Below, piece by piece: positions 1-7,013 of a stretch of DNA of 12,588 nucleotides. Position numbers and translations under genes: made by a program. The stretch's first letter is position 1; each line of letters begins with the position of its first letter. The notes under the pieces were generated by a model, which saw nothing but the letters and a program-made list of their open reading frames with translations, had not been told where the DNA came from and did not search any database. Source of the stretch: Rhodospirillaceae bacterium (GTDB lineage: Bacteria; Pseudomonadota; Alphaproteobacteria; MPNO01; UBA2964); assembly GCA_018660305.1 (NCBI GenBank), contig JABJKO010000294.1, positions 1 to 12,588 on the forward strand, read 5' to 3'.

Positions 1-942
1 ATGCATGTGGGGTTTGAGCCGGGCGGGCGCATTGGCAGCGCCGATGTCATTCTGACCCTCGAATCCGACACGCCATGGATCCCCAGCCTGCACAAGCTCA
101 ACCCCGATGCGAAAGTGATTCAGGCGGGCGTCGATCCGCTTTTCGCCAACTACCCGATCCGCGGATTTCCCAGCGACCTCACCATCGCGGCCGACCCGGG
201 CGCAACCGTTCGGGCCATCGCCGACGCCATGGAGGGCAAGGCAAAGAACGCGTCGGCGCGGATGGATGCGACCCGTAAGGCGGTTGCTGAACAGCGTGCC
301 GAAGTTGCCGAAAATCAGGCGGCAACCATCAAACGGCAATCCACCGGCGGGCCCATGGAATATCCCTGGGTCGCCCATTGCATCGGTCAGGTGATGAACG
401 ATGATGATGCGCTGGTCAGCGAGTCGCAGCTTCCCGTTGGTTTCCTCGGGTCCCGCAAGGCCGGTACGATTTTTGGCACCAGCCCGGCCGGCGGCCTTGG
501 CTGGGGAAACGGTGCGGCGTTGGGGCTGCAACTGGCGGACAGCAAGCGTCGCGTGTTCAACGTGGCCGGCGATGGCTCCTACATGTTCGGCAACCCCACA
601 CCGGCGCATTTCGTGAGCGCGTCCATGGAGCTGCCGGTCTGCACCATTATTCTCAACAACCGCATGTGGGGATCGGTGCGCAAGGCAACGCTGGGTATGC
701 ATCCCGACGGAGCCGCCTCACGCCTCAACCGCTCGCCGCTAACGGCGCTGGAGCCCAATCCCGATTTCGAAAAGATCGTCGAGGCATCCGGCGGCTACGG
801 CGAACGGGTCGACAATGCCGAGGATCTGCCCGCCGCGCTGGACCGCGCCATGAAGGCCGTCGACGTGGAAAAGCGCCAGGCCGTACTCAACGTCCAGACC
901 GCCTATGACGATGCCCAGGCCCTGGCCGACGCGCGGCGGTAG
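1..942 (+). CDS. Thiamine-diphosphate-dependent enzyme, C-terminal part (5' end outside window)
   Basis: This is the C-terminal 313 residues of a pyruvate-decarboxylase/acetolactate-synthase superfamily enzyme, which cleaves or forms C-C bonds next to a carbonyl using ThDP. Residues 1 to about 75 look like the central domain (a strand-rich stretch around VILTLESDTPW and VIQAGVDPLF). Residues from about 120 are the ThDP-binding domain. The ThDP/Mg motif is clear: GDGS at 190-193, then N219-N220 after the usual spacing. A glycine-rich stretch (GGLGWGNGAALG) precedes it. Family members are usually 530-600 residues, so the N-terminal pyrimidine-binding domain with the catalytic Glu lies upstream, and the ATG at base 1 is probably an internal Met. 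Without that domain the substrate cannot be assigned; acetolactate synthase-like, benzoylformate decarboxylase-like and oxalyl-CoA decarboxylase-like are all possible. It ends 7 nt from the stop of the convergent repeat-protein gene. Confidence 0.9.
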   Translation: MHVGFEPGGRIGSADVILTLESDTPWIPSLHKLNPDAKVIQAGVDPLFANYPIRGFPSDLTIAADPGATVRAIADAMEGKAKNASARMDATRKAVAEQRAEVAENQAATIKRQSTGGPMEYPWVAHCIGQVMNDDDALVSESQLPVGFLGSRKAGTIFGTSPAGGLGWGNGAALGLQLADSKRRVFNVAGDGSYMFGNPTPAHFVSASMELPVCTIILNNRMWGSVRKATLGMHPDGAASRLNRSPLTALEPNPDFEKIVEASGGYGERVDNAEDLPAALDRAMKAVDVEKRQAVLNVQTAYDDAQALADARR

Positions 943-949
943 AGCACTA

Positions 950-1312
950 CTATCTTTTGCGTGAACTTTTGTCCTGAAGCGTCCGGGACCGGAATGCTTT
1001 TTCCTGAATGGCCCTGGACCCCGGCGAGACCTTGTTTTGGTTCACGCTCGGCGTGACCTTGTCTTGGAGAACACCGGGGGACACTTTGTCTTGTCTCACG
1101 CCCGGCGACAGTTTGTTTTGGCGCACACCTCGTGAGCGCCTGAACTTATCCTGGATTACTTTTTTCTTCAGGTCCGCCGCCTGCACCGACGAAAAATCAA
1201 CGCCGACAGAAACGCCAAGGGTTGCGACCAGCGCGGAAAGTCGGACGCCGTCCTTTAGGACGGTCCGACGGTTAAGACCGGCTTTGCCTGTTCGCGTGCT
1301 GTTTTTACCCAT
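950..1312 (-). CDS. Small Tat-signal protein with tandem Q-[DNE]-K repeats; possible modified substrate of the adjacent YkgJ protein
   Basis: I do not recognise a named family for this 120-residue protein. Residues 1-45 look like a twin-arginine signal: RR at 15-16 in NRRTVLK, a moderately hydrophobic stretch (about 24-38), and a plausible signal-peptidase site after VQA (43-45). The mature part (about 46-120) is strongly basic and has no Cys, His, Trp, Tyr or Met. It carries seven Gln-(Asp/Asn/Glu)-Lys motifs, with lysines at 56, 67, 76, 85, 94, 105 and 115. The middle four form an uninterrupted nine-residue array (63-98) of the form V-x-Q-[DN]-K-[VL]-[ST]-P-[GS]; the outer units are degenerate (F-R-R-S-R and F-R-S-R tails). 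Its ATG overlaps the YkgJ stop in ATGGGTAA, so translation is probably coupled. A GAGGGG at 1325-1330 lies 12 nt upstream, rather far for a Shine-Dalgarno. Function unknown; a multi-site substrate for the YkgJ protein is my inference. Confidence 0.8.
   Translation of the reverse strand: MGKNSTRTGKAGLNRRTVLKDGVRLSALVATLGVSVGVDFSSVQAADLKKKVIQDKFRRSRGVRQNKLSPGVRQDKVSPGVLQDKVTPSVNQNKVSPGSRAIQEKAFRSRTLQDKSSRKR
1019..1126 (-). repeat. Four in-frame 27-bp tandem repeats encoding nine-residue units
   Basis: Four consecutive 27-bp units (1100-1126, 1073-1099, 1046-1072, 1019-1045 in coding order) encode VRQNKLSPG, VRQDKVSPG, VLQDKVTPS and VNQNKVSPG. On the plus strand each unit contains a TTTGT/CTTGT core (the Gln-Asp/Asn-Lys codons). 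The units differ at many positions, largely without disturbing Q, K and P. This points to an old array held by selection on the protein rather than a fresh slippage expansion. Confidence 0.85.
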
Positions 1313-1943
1313 TGGATTGCTGATCCCCTCTCATGTATTCCGCGAGAGCCCGAATGATTTCTATATGAGCGATCATTCGATCCCTCAGATCATCGTTTGT
1401 TTCTGCAACCTCAGTGTGACTCAATAATTCATCCAAATCGAGCCAATCCTGGACCATCGGTCCGCCGCCCGAGGCGTCGTCAATATCAACGAGGGCCAGG
1501 AGATCGTTAAACAGCGCGTGGTACCGATCCGCCGCCTCCACATAAATCGCGGCATCCTGCGTTTTCAGAAACCCGTCAACGTTACCGTTCGTACCATAAT
1601 CGCCCTTTGTATCCGGATGTGGTTCAACTGTTCTAAACAGTTCCTCTCCATCCGGTGTCACCACGCGGCCGAGCGGATACAACCGACAGACCAGCGGTCT
1701 GTCTTTATGAACCGTGCAGCCCTCTTGCCCCCAAAATACGCAGGCCCCCCCAGAGGTTTTTTCCAAAAACGGGCCGTCGTCGGCCATATGGCTGGTGATG
1801 AAGTCACCGGTTGAGAGCCCCTGATTGCGGCTCAGCCGGGCAATCTCATAGGGATTTACCTGAATGCTCTTATTCATACAGCACTGGCCACAGCCATTGC
1901 AGCGATACGAAAAAGCGCTATTTCGGTCCATGTGCTGGCCCAT
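1305..1943 (-). CDS. YkgJ/CxxCxxCC family cysteine-cluster protein (putative metal or Fe-S protein)
   Basis: The 212-residue protein has the signature of the YkgJ-type family described as putative zinc- or iron-chelating. C15-x2-C18-x2-C21-C22 lies near the N-terminus, followed by C68, C76 and C86 in the typical contexts ACVF, GCTVH and RPLVCRLYPLG. Seven cysteines in this pattern suggest an Fe-S or metal centre. No signal peptide is visible, so it should be cytoplasmic. The C-terminal half (about 125-205) is predicted by eye to be mostly helical and acidic, and could be a partner-binding domain. It starts 12 nt after the Rieske oxygenase stop and its own stop overlaps the start of the Tat-repeat protein. 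Met5 (ATG at 1931) is an alternative start; neither has a strong Shine-Dalgarno. The family is poorly characterised. From memory, the flagellin lysine N-methylase FliB shares this cysteine pattern, which would make a lysine-modifying role possible but not shown. Confidence 0.88.
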   Translation of the reverse strand: MGQHMDRNSAFSYRCNGCGQCCMNKSIQVNPYEIARLSRNQGLSTGDFITSHMADDGPFLEKTSGGACVFWGQEGCTVHKDRPLVCRLYPLGRVVTPDGEELFRTVEPHPDTKGDYGTNGNVDGFLKTQDAAIYVEAADRYHALFNDLLALVDIDDASGGGPMVQDWLDLDELLSHTEVAETNDDLRDRMIAHIEIIRALAEYMRGDQQSNG

Positions 1944-1955
1944 TGTGGCGATTGG

Positions 1956-3158
1956 CTATGCCGGCGGCAGGATCTCGTTCTTGGATCCGACGGGAATAAC
2001 GATACTGTCCCTATCCCGCACGATCCCCGGCGGATCTTCGCCCCGTTGCACCGCTTCCGCGGCCTCACGCACCAGACGGCGGAACCGCGCGATCCCCAAG
2101 TCGGAGGTGGCGAGATGTTCCAGTGCATGCACCGCGATGGGGCGTTGGCTGGTCTGGGCTTCCCGATCGCCGGGGCGGCGCTGGGTGTCTTCGTAAGTCT
2201 GCGGTGGTGGGATGTTACTGTTGGACAGTCCCGGCACGGCCTCGGCCCAGACCGACCCTTCCGCCTTGCCGTCGACGATGGGCAGCGCCTCGATGTGGAA
2301 TCCAATGGAGTGGGTGTCATCCACCGGCACCCACCAGCCCATGAAACGTCCCGGCTCTTTAAGCGGCTGGTCGCCCTCCGGCGTTTGCGACGGCAGGGAG
2401 CGGTAGTTGGGGACGAACACCTCGCCGATACGATGGAACAGATTGCCGTTGGGCAGCGTCGCGTTGCGGATATATTGCACGCTGATCGGCGTGGTGACGA
2501 AATCGATCTCCGGCAGGGTTGCGAAAGCGGGGGTGAACTGGTTGCCGCTGATGGTCGAATGCAGCACGAAGGTGTGCATGGGATCGACGGCATTTTCCTG
2601 GATCTGCAGCCAGTTGCACTCGGCCACAACGCCGCGGGTATTGTTGCGGTAAGCGTTAAGCGCGATGCCGTCGCGCTCCAGAATGTCAAAAGTGGGGAAA
2701 GCCGGTTTCCTGTCGGGCGGACCCATATAGGCGAACACCAGCCCGCCATATTCGTGCACCGGATACCAGGGTTGCCTTACCTTCTCTTTGTAGTCGCTGT
2801 CCGCCGGCTCACACGGCTGGTCGAGGCAATGGCCTTCCGCGTCGAACAGCCAGCCATGATAGCAGCAGCGCAGCCCTTCGGGTTCCACGCGGCCATATTC
2901 CAGCGACGCGCCGCGATGGCAGCAATGTGAATCCAACAAGCCGGCGCGACCGCTGGCATCGCGGAACACCACCAGATCCTCGTCGAGGATCTTGATCCGT
3001 TTGGGCAAATCGCCAAGCTCCGAGGATACCGCCACCGGTTGCCAGTAGCGCCGCAGCAATTCGCCCACCGGCGTGCCAAATCCCACATGGGTGAGAAATG
3101 TATCTTCTTCAGGGGTGACGGCGGTGCGGCCGTAGGCAGTGCCTTCCATATCAGTCAT
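1956..3158 (-). CDS. Rieske [2Fe-2S] aromatic-ring oxygenase, alpha subunit (phthalate 4,5-dioxygenase / LigXa type)
   Basis: This is the oxygenase component of a Rieske non-heme iron system, which hydroxylates or O/N-demethylates aromatic-type substrates in the cytoplasm with electrons from a separate reductase. The Rieske cluster ligands are C79-x-H81 (in CCHRGA) and C98-x2-H101 (in CCYHGW). The mononuclear iron site is seen in the motif from N182 to H200: bridging D192, ligands H195 and H200. D331, in a stretch ending EHLATSDLGI (347-356), is the likely third ligand and aligns with the phthalate-dioxygenase type. The length of 400 residues is slightly short for this group but complete. No small (beta) subunit, ferredoxin or reductase gene is adjacent. 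It is the first gene of a leftward group with YkgJ and the repeat protein. Start: ATG at 3158 lacks a Shine-Dalgarno and may be leaderless; Met4 is an alternative. The substrate is unknown. Confidence 0.93.
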   Translation of the reverse strand: MTDMEGTAYGRTAVTPEEDTFLTHVGFGTPVGELLRRYWQPVAVSSELGDLPKRIKILDEDLVVFRDASGRAGLLDSHCCHRGASLEYGRVEPEGLRCCYHGWLFDAEGHCLDQPCEPADSDYKEKVRQPWYPVHEYGGLVFAYMGPPDRKPAFPTFDILERDGIALNAYRNNTRGVVAECNWLQIQENAVDPMHTFVLHSTISGNQFTPAFATLPEIDFVTTPISVQYIRNATLPNGNLFHRIGEVFVPNYRSLPSQTPEGDQPLKEPGRFMGWWVPVDDTHSIGFHIEALPIVDGKAEGSVWAEAVPGLSNSNIPPPQTYEDTQRRPGDREAQTSQRPIAVHALEHLATSDLGIARFRRLVREAAEAVQRGEDPPGIVRDRDSIVIPVGSKNEILPPA

Positions 3159-3164
3159 GGGTCA

Positions 3165-3192
3165 AGCGTAGGGATGGCCCCGACTTTGTCAA
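3165..3192 (-). promoter_or_regulatory. Possible sigma-70-type promoter for the Rieske operon, giving a leaderless start
   Basis: Reading the minus strand, a perfect TTGACA (3192-3187) is followed after 16 nt by TACGCT (3170-3165), a weak -10. A transcript starting 6-7 nt downstream would begin at or next to the ATG at 3158, which has no Shine-Dalgarno. The -35 is convincing; the -10 and the leaderless reading are inference. Confidence 0.3.
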
Positions 3193-3271
3193 CTCGATGG
3201 TTGCCTACGACTGGCTTTCCACGCAGGGCACGCGTTGATATCGTTCTTACAGGTCAGGGGGCGGGGAGAAC

Positions 3272-4153
3272 ATGGAACCGAAAATCTATCTCGATTATAC
3301 CCAGGAAGAACTCGACCAGCAGTACGAGCATCGCAGTTTCGTGCCGGATGGCGACGACTTCCTCGCCCGCACCGAGGCCGACAGCGACCGTGTGCGCGCC
3401 GCCGCCGATGGCCTTTTCGATGTGGCCTATGGCCCGGGCGCGGATCAGTTGCTCGATATTTACCCGGCTGGCCGCGGTGGGATGTCTCCCGTGGTGGTGT
3501 TTTTCCACGGCGGCCGCTGGAGCCGTGGTGGCAAGACCAGTAACGTCGAAAGCTTGGCCATGTACAACGCCGCGGGAGTCAATTTCGTTTCCGTCGGTTT
3601 TACCCTGATCCCCGAGATCACCATGGATGGTCTGATAGGCCAATGTCGCGACGCCATCGCCTGGCTGTGGCACAACGCCCGAACCTTCGGCGGCGATCCC
3701 GAGAGACTATTCGTCACGGGCAAGTCCTCCGGGGGGCATTTGGCAGGCATGATGGTGACCACAGACTGGGCCGCGGAGCGCCGCCTGCCGGCCGAAATCA
3801 TCAAAGGTGGGTTGCTGGTGAGCGGTATGTACGATTTGGAGCCGGTGCGGCTGTCGTTTCGTAACGGGTTTCTCGGGCTCGACGAAGATACGGCGATGCG
3901 CAACAGCCCGATCCATCACATTCCCGCGGGCGGCTGTCCGCTGGTCGTCGGGTTTGGATCGCTGGAGACCGACGAGTTCCGGCGACAGGGACGGGCGTTC
4001 GCCACGGCATGGGCTGAGCGCGGCCTGACATGCCGGCTGGTGGAGCTGGAGGGCCGCCACCACTACTCCATCAATACCGAAATGAGCGATGCCTGCAGCG
4101 ATTTGATGGTGCCGTTCCTGGAGCATATGGGAAACGTCGTCGCTGCCGATTGA
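3272..4153 (+). CDS. Alpha/beta-hydrolase, HGG-motif esterase/formamidase-like
   Basis: A complete 293-residue alpha/beta-hydrolase of the hormone-sensitive-lipase/kynurenine-formamidase-like branch. The oxyanion-hole motif HGGRW is at 79-83, close to the HGGxW of arylformamidases. The nucleophile elbow G-K-S-S-G is at 150-154 (Ser152). D234, in SLETDEF, is a likely acid, and H263 or H264, in GRHHYS, the likely base. No signal peptide is seen. Expected chemistry is hydrolysis of an ester, amide, formamide or lactone. GGGGAG at 3263-3268 is a good but close Shine-Dalgarno for this start. The gene is divergent from the Rieske gene (113-nt gap) and its stop is only 12 nt from the stop of the convergent flavoprotein gene. 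In this setting it may open a lactone or cleave an acyl/formyl group produced by the oxygenases; that is inference. A true kynurenine role is unlikely, as no tryptophan-pathway gene is nearby. Confidence 0.9.
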   Translation: MEPKIYLDYTQEELDQQYEHRSFVPDGDDFLARTEADSDRVRAAADGLFDVAYGPGADQLLDIYPAGRGGMSPVVVFFHGGRWSRGGKTSNVESLAMYNAAGVNFVSVGFTLIPEITMDGLIGQCRDAIAWLWHNARTFGGDPERLFVTGKSSGGHLAGMMVTTDWAAERRLPAEIIKGGLLVSGMYDLEPVRLSFRNGFLGLDEDTAMRNSPIHHIPAGGCPLVVGFGSLETDEFRRQGRAFATAWAERGLTCRLVELEGRHHYSINTEMSDACSDLMVPFLEHMGNVVAAD

Positions 4154-4165
4154 GCGGAAAATATT

Positions 4166-5362
4166 TCAGATCCTGCTGCCTGTCCGTTCGATGCCGAGCA
4201 GCGCCATTCCCGCCTGTTCCAGATTTGTCGGCTGTCCCTGGGCCTGGTTGGCCACCGTGTTGATATCGCGGAACCGCCGTTCGAACGGATTTTTATCGAA
4301 GATGGCGCTGGAACCAGCCGCCTGATAGACATAGCCAACGGTGTCGCGCGCCTGCATGACCGCGTGGGTACAAGCCAGACGCAGCCGGGCGCGCTGATCG
4401 ACCGGCCACCGGTCCGGCGGCTCACCGGAATCCCAGGCGGTCCTGATCATGTCGATCAGGTATGACCGTGACGCGCCGAGATTGGCCTCGGCCTGGGCAA
4501 CCTGGCGCTGTACCGCGGGATTGTCGCGCAGCACCATCCTCCCGTGCGTGGGCATCTTATTCGCGGCGAGATCGATGAAATCGTCGAGTGAGGTCCGTGC
4601 GATGCCAAGCGCCACGCCGGCAAATGCCATGCCGTAGAATGTGGTTTGCAATATGCCATAGAGCGGGCCGTTCTCGCGCCGGTCGGCCGCGGAATCGCGA
4701 ACGAAAGTGAAGGCATCGGGCACGAACAAATCATTGACAGAAAAATTGTTGCTGCCGGTGCCCCTGAGCCCGAGAACCTGCCATACGTCGATAATGGTTG
4801 CGCTGGATACCGGCAGCAACATCACCCGATAAGCCGGCTTGCCGGCCGCATTTAACCGCGGCTCGCCATCTGCCTCCAAAACCGGACAAAGCGGTCCCAG
4901 CCAGGTGGCATTCATCACACCGCTGGCCAGCCGCCAGTTACCGGTAACCCGGTAGCCACCCTCGACCGCGACGGCTTTTACGCTGCCAGCCGGAGGTCCC
5001 CAGGCCAGTACCGCGTCGGGCGCGCCGAATATTTCCCCCGCCACTCCAGGATCGACAAACGCCGCCGAACGGGAACAACCCAGGCCCTGGCCCAGGCACC
5101 AGGCCGCACTCGCGTCCGCGGCGGCGATGGCCTCGGTGGTCTGCATGACGGTCAGTGGCGGCGCTTCTCCACCGCCGAGCGATCGTGGCAGACACATTCG
5201 AAACAGTTCCGCATCATGCATCGCCGACATGATATCCGGGGGAACCCGGCGCTCGGTTTCGATTCGGTCGGCCGCCGCGGCGATAACCGGCGCCAGCGCC
5301 AGCGCCCGGGCGACCCAGTCGACATCGTTGCGTTCATTGGTTTTCTGAAATTTGTCGGTCAT
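4166..5362 (-). CDS. Acyl-CoA-dehydrogenase-fold flavoprotein, probably a class D flavin monooxygenase (HsaA/DszC-like)
   Basis: A 398-residue protein with the acyl-CoA dehydrogenase fold: an N-terminal helical domain (about 15-115), a middle beta domain (about 118-220) with G-N-W-R-L-A-S-G (141-148) and VLGLRGTGSNNF (197-208), and a C-terminal helical domain ending in a FERRFRDINTVANQ segment (360-373). The W-x-x-A-S-G segment and the RDI-type C-terminal motif are closer to flavin-dependent monooxygenases of this fold (HsaA, DszC, HpaB-like) than to true dehydrogenases. The His often seen a few residues after the RD pair in HsaA-like enzymes is not obvious here (Asn/Gln instead). The start is set at the ATG at 5362 because it overlaps the ligase stop as ATGA and has GGGGGA six nt upstream; an in-frame upstream start at 5398 lies inside the ligase gene and has less support. 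Hydroxylation would need a flavin reductase, which is not in the window. Desaturation of the neighbouring ligase's CoA product is the alternative. Confidence 0.9.
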   Translation of the reverse strand: MTDKFQKTNERNDVDWVARALALAPVIAAAADRIETERRVPPDIMSAMHDAELFRMCLPRSLGGGEAPPLTVMQTTEAIAAADASAAWCLGQGLGCSRSAAFVDPGVAGEIFGAPDAVLAWGPPAGSVKAVAVEGGYRVTGNWRLASGVMNATWLGPLCPVLEADGEPRLNAAGKPAYRVMLLPVSSATIIDVWQVLGLRGTGSNNFSVNDLFVPDAFTFVRDSAADRRENGPLYGILQTTFYGMAFAGVALGIARTSLDDFIDLAANKMPTHGRMVLRDNPAVQRQVAQAEANLGASRSYLIDMIRTAWDSGEPPDRWPVDQRARLRLACTHAVMQARDTVGYVYQAAGSSAIFDKNPFERRFRDINTVANQAQGQPTNLEQAGMALLGIERTGSRI

Positions 5363-6933
5363 CCGTTTTCCCCCGCCGTAAGCCCGGCCGCCTCCCATTG
5401 CGCGCGGGCGGCATCGCGGTCGAATTTGCCGCGGTCGTTTTTGGGGATCGCGCCCACGATCTCGATATGTTTGGGACGCTTCGCTTCAGGCAGGCGCGCC
5501 CCGCAATGGTTGGCGAGGTCTTCCGGCGTCAGCGTCTGGCCCGGTTTGACGGTGACCCAGCTTGCCACCTCCTCACCATAGACCGCATCGGGGACACCAA
5601 AGGTCGCGGCTTCCGCTACCGCTTCATGGGTGGTGAGCACGGCATCGATCTCCAGCGGCGCGATATTGACGCCGCCGCGGATGATCACGTCCCGTGCCCG
5701 GCCGGTGACGATGACAAAACCGTCCTCGTCGAGATAGCCGATATCGCCCGATTTCAACGCGCCGCCCCGGATCGGTTCCAGTTCACCGCCGGCATGCAGA
5801 TAGGCCTGGGCATGCTGCGCGCTGACCGTCTCGATTTCCCCAACCTCGCCCTGGGGCAGGGCGTTTCCATGGGGATCCCGTATGGTGATGTTGTGGTACA
5901 GCCCCGGCTTGCCGACACTGCCGATGCGGCGGGTGTCGGGATAGTTGGCGCACACCACGCCGCCCTCGCTCATGCCGTAGAGCTGGACCAGCGGGACACC
6001 GTAGGTGTCTTCGAAACGGCGGTGCTGTTCGGGCATTAATGGCGCGGTACTGCAGGACACGAACCGGACGCCGTCGAAAGTGGTTGCGGCGTTTTGTGGC
6101 GGCGATTCCAGCAACATATTCACAACAGTCGGTACGGCCACGATGATGGTGGGCTTGTGCTCCGTGATCCAGTCCAGGAAACGCGAACGGGAGAAATGCT
6201 TGGCGAAAATAAGCGCCGCGCCGGTTAGGAGGGCCGGGTTGAGGGACAGCATATGGGCCGATGCCCAGCTGAAGGAGCGGAATTCAAGAATGCGGTCATC
6301 GGGGGTTATCGACCAGCGCTCCTGTTGGTGCTGGGCAATGGCGTAGTAATTGGAAAAACAATGGAGCACGCCCTTGGGCTGGGCCGACGTGCCGGAGGTA
6401 AAGCTGATGACGCTGCGGTCTTCCGGTTCATTCAACGGCTCGATCACCGGTTCGGATGGCATGCTCTCCAGCATGGCGAACAACCCATCTCCTTCGCCAT
6501 CGAAAGCACCGTAATGGATCCAGGTGCCGGGGCTGCCGTACCCGATCTCCGTCGGGTCGAGATCCTCCTGCCAGAAAACCACCTTGGGATTGATGCGCTG
6601 CAGCATCTCCGCCAAATGGTTGCTGTTCACTTCTGTGTTGATGGTGCAGTAGGTCGCGCCATAGGCCTGGATGCCGTAATAGAGGATCAAATTCTCGATG
6701 GAATTGTCGCCCAGCACGCCGATCCGGTCGTTGGCTTTGATGCCCATGGCGCGCATCAAATGCCCGACCCGGATGGTGAACCGGTGCAGCGCATCCCAGG
6801 ACAGGGACTTTCCGACGTCGATGGCGATTAAAGCCGGTTGGTCACCGCGCGCCGCCGCGTTGGCCTGAAGCTGCTGCGCGATTGTCTGATAGCTGTCCGG
6901 CACCAGGCCGGTGGGCGCCAGATTGTCGGTCAT
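5359..6933 (-). CDS. AMP-forming acyl-CoA synthetase/ligase (class I adenylate-forming enzyme)
   Basis: A complete 524-residue ANL-superfamily ligase that activates a carboxylic acid to an acyl-AMP and then a thioester, normally with CoA. Diagnostic motifs: the P-loop-like A3 segment FTSGTSAQPKG (178-188), A5 YGMSEGG (319-325), the A7 Asp in SGDIGYLDEDGF (395-406), the hinge/A8 region GRARDVIIRGGVNIAP (411-426), and the A10 lysine K503 in GKFDR. The A5 Ser-Glu-Gly-Gly resembles fatty-acyl/aromatic-acid CoA ligases, but the pocket does not reveal the acid. It is the upstream gene of a two-gene unit, with the flavoprotein coupled by ATGA. The start at 6933 has no clear Shine-Dalgarno and begins Met-Thr-Asp-Asn. 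The 80 nt directly upstream (6934-7013) contain no feature I can name. Activation of the pathway's acid substrate or intermediate is the likely role. Confidence 0.93.
   Translation of the reverse strand: MTDNLAPTGLVPDSYQTIAQQLQANAAARGDQPALIAIDVGKSLSWDALHRFTIRVGHLMRAMGIKANDRIGVLGDNSIENLILYYGIQAYGATYCTINTEVNSNHLAEMLQRINPKVVFWQEDLDPTEIGYGSPGTWIHYGAFDGEGDGLFAMLESMPSEPVIEPLNEPEDRSVISFTSGTSAQPKGVLHCFSNYYAIAQHQQERWSITPDDRILEFRSFSWASAHMLSLNPALLTGAALIFAKHFSRSRFLDWITEHKPTIIVAVPTVVNMLLESPPQNAATTFDGVRFVSCSTAPLMPEQHRRFEDTYGVPLVQLYGMSEGGVVCANYPDTRRIGSVGKPGLYHNITIRDPHGNALPQGEVGEIETVSAQHAQAYLHAGGELEPIRGGALKSGDIGYLDEDGFVIVTGRARDVIIRGGVNIAPLEIDAVLTTHEAVAEAATFGVPDAVYGEEVASWVTVKPGQTLTPEDLANHCGARLPEAKRPKHIEIVGAIPKNDRGKFDRDAARAQWEAAGLTAGENG
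5369..5374 (-). promoter_or_regulatory. Ribosome binding site fixing the flavoprotein start at 5362
   Basis: GGGGGA on the minus strand sits six nt before the ATG at 5362, inside the 3' end of the ligase gene. This, with the ATGA overlap, favours 5362 over the longer in-frame start at 5398. Confidence 0.7.
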
Positions 6934-7013
6934 GATGTTAACCGATGGGTGAGCAATGACCGCGCATGGAATTTCATATCAGAGGGTCTGATTTGCGCGC
7001 CGGACGACGCGCA

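Noticed and set aside
1019..1126. CRISPR-like array
   Set aside because: The 27-bp units are contiguous with no spacers, are diverged and lie in frame inside a gene.
1008..1427. Plus-strand open frame of 139 codons over the repeat protein
   Set aside because: It is the antisense of the Tat-repeat gene and the YkgJ 3' end. The minus-strand reading has a Tat-like signal, coupling to YkgJ and conserved repeat residues.
1932..2930. 332-codon plus-strand open frame, and a 291-codon minus-strand one at 1874-2749
   Set aside because: Both are other-frame shadows of the Rieske gene, which has all its ligand motifs in one continuous frame.
5398..6831. Plus-strand open frames at 5398-6039 and 6253-6831
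   Set aside because: They are antisense to the CoA ligase, whose complete set of motifs fixes the real frame. GC-rich codon bias makes long antisense frames common.
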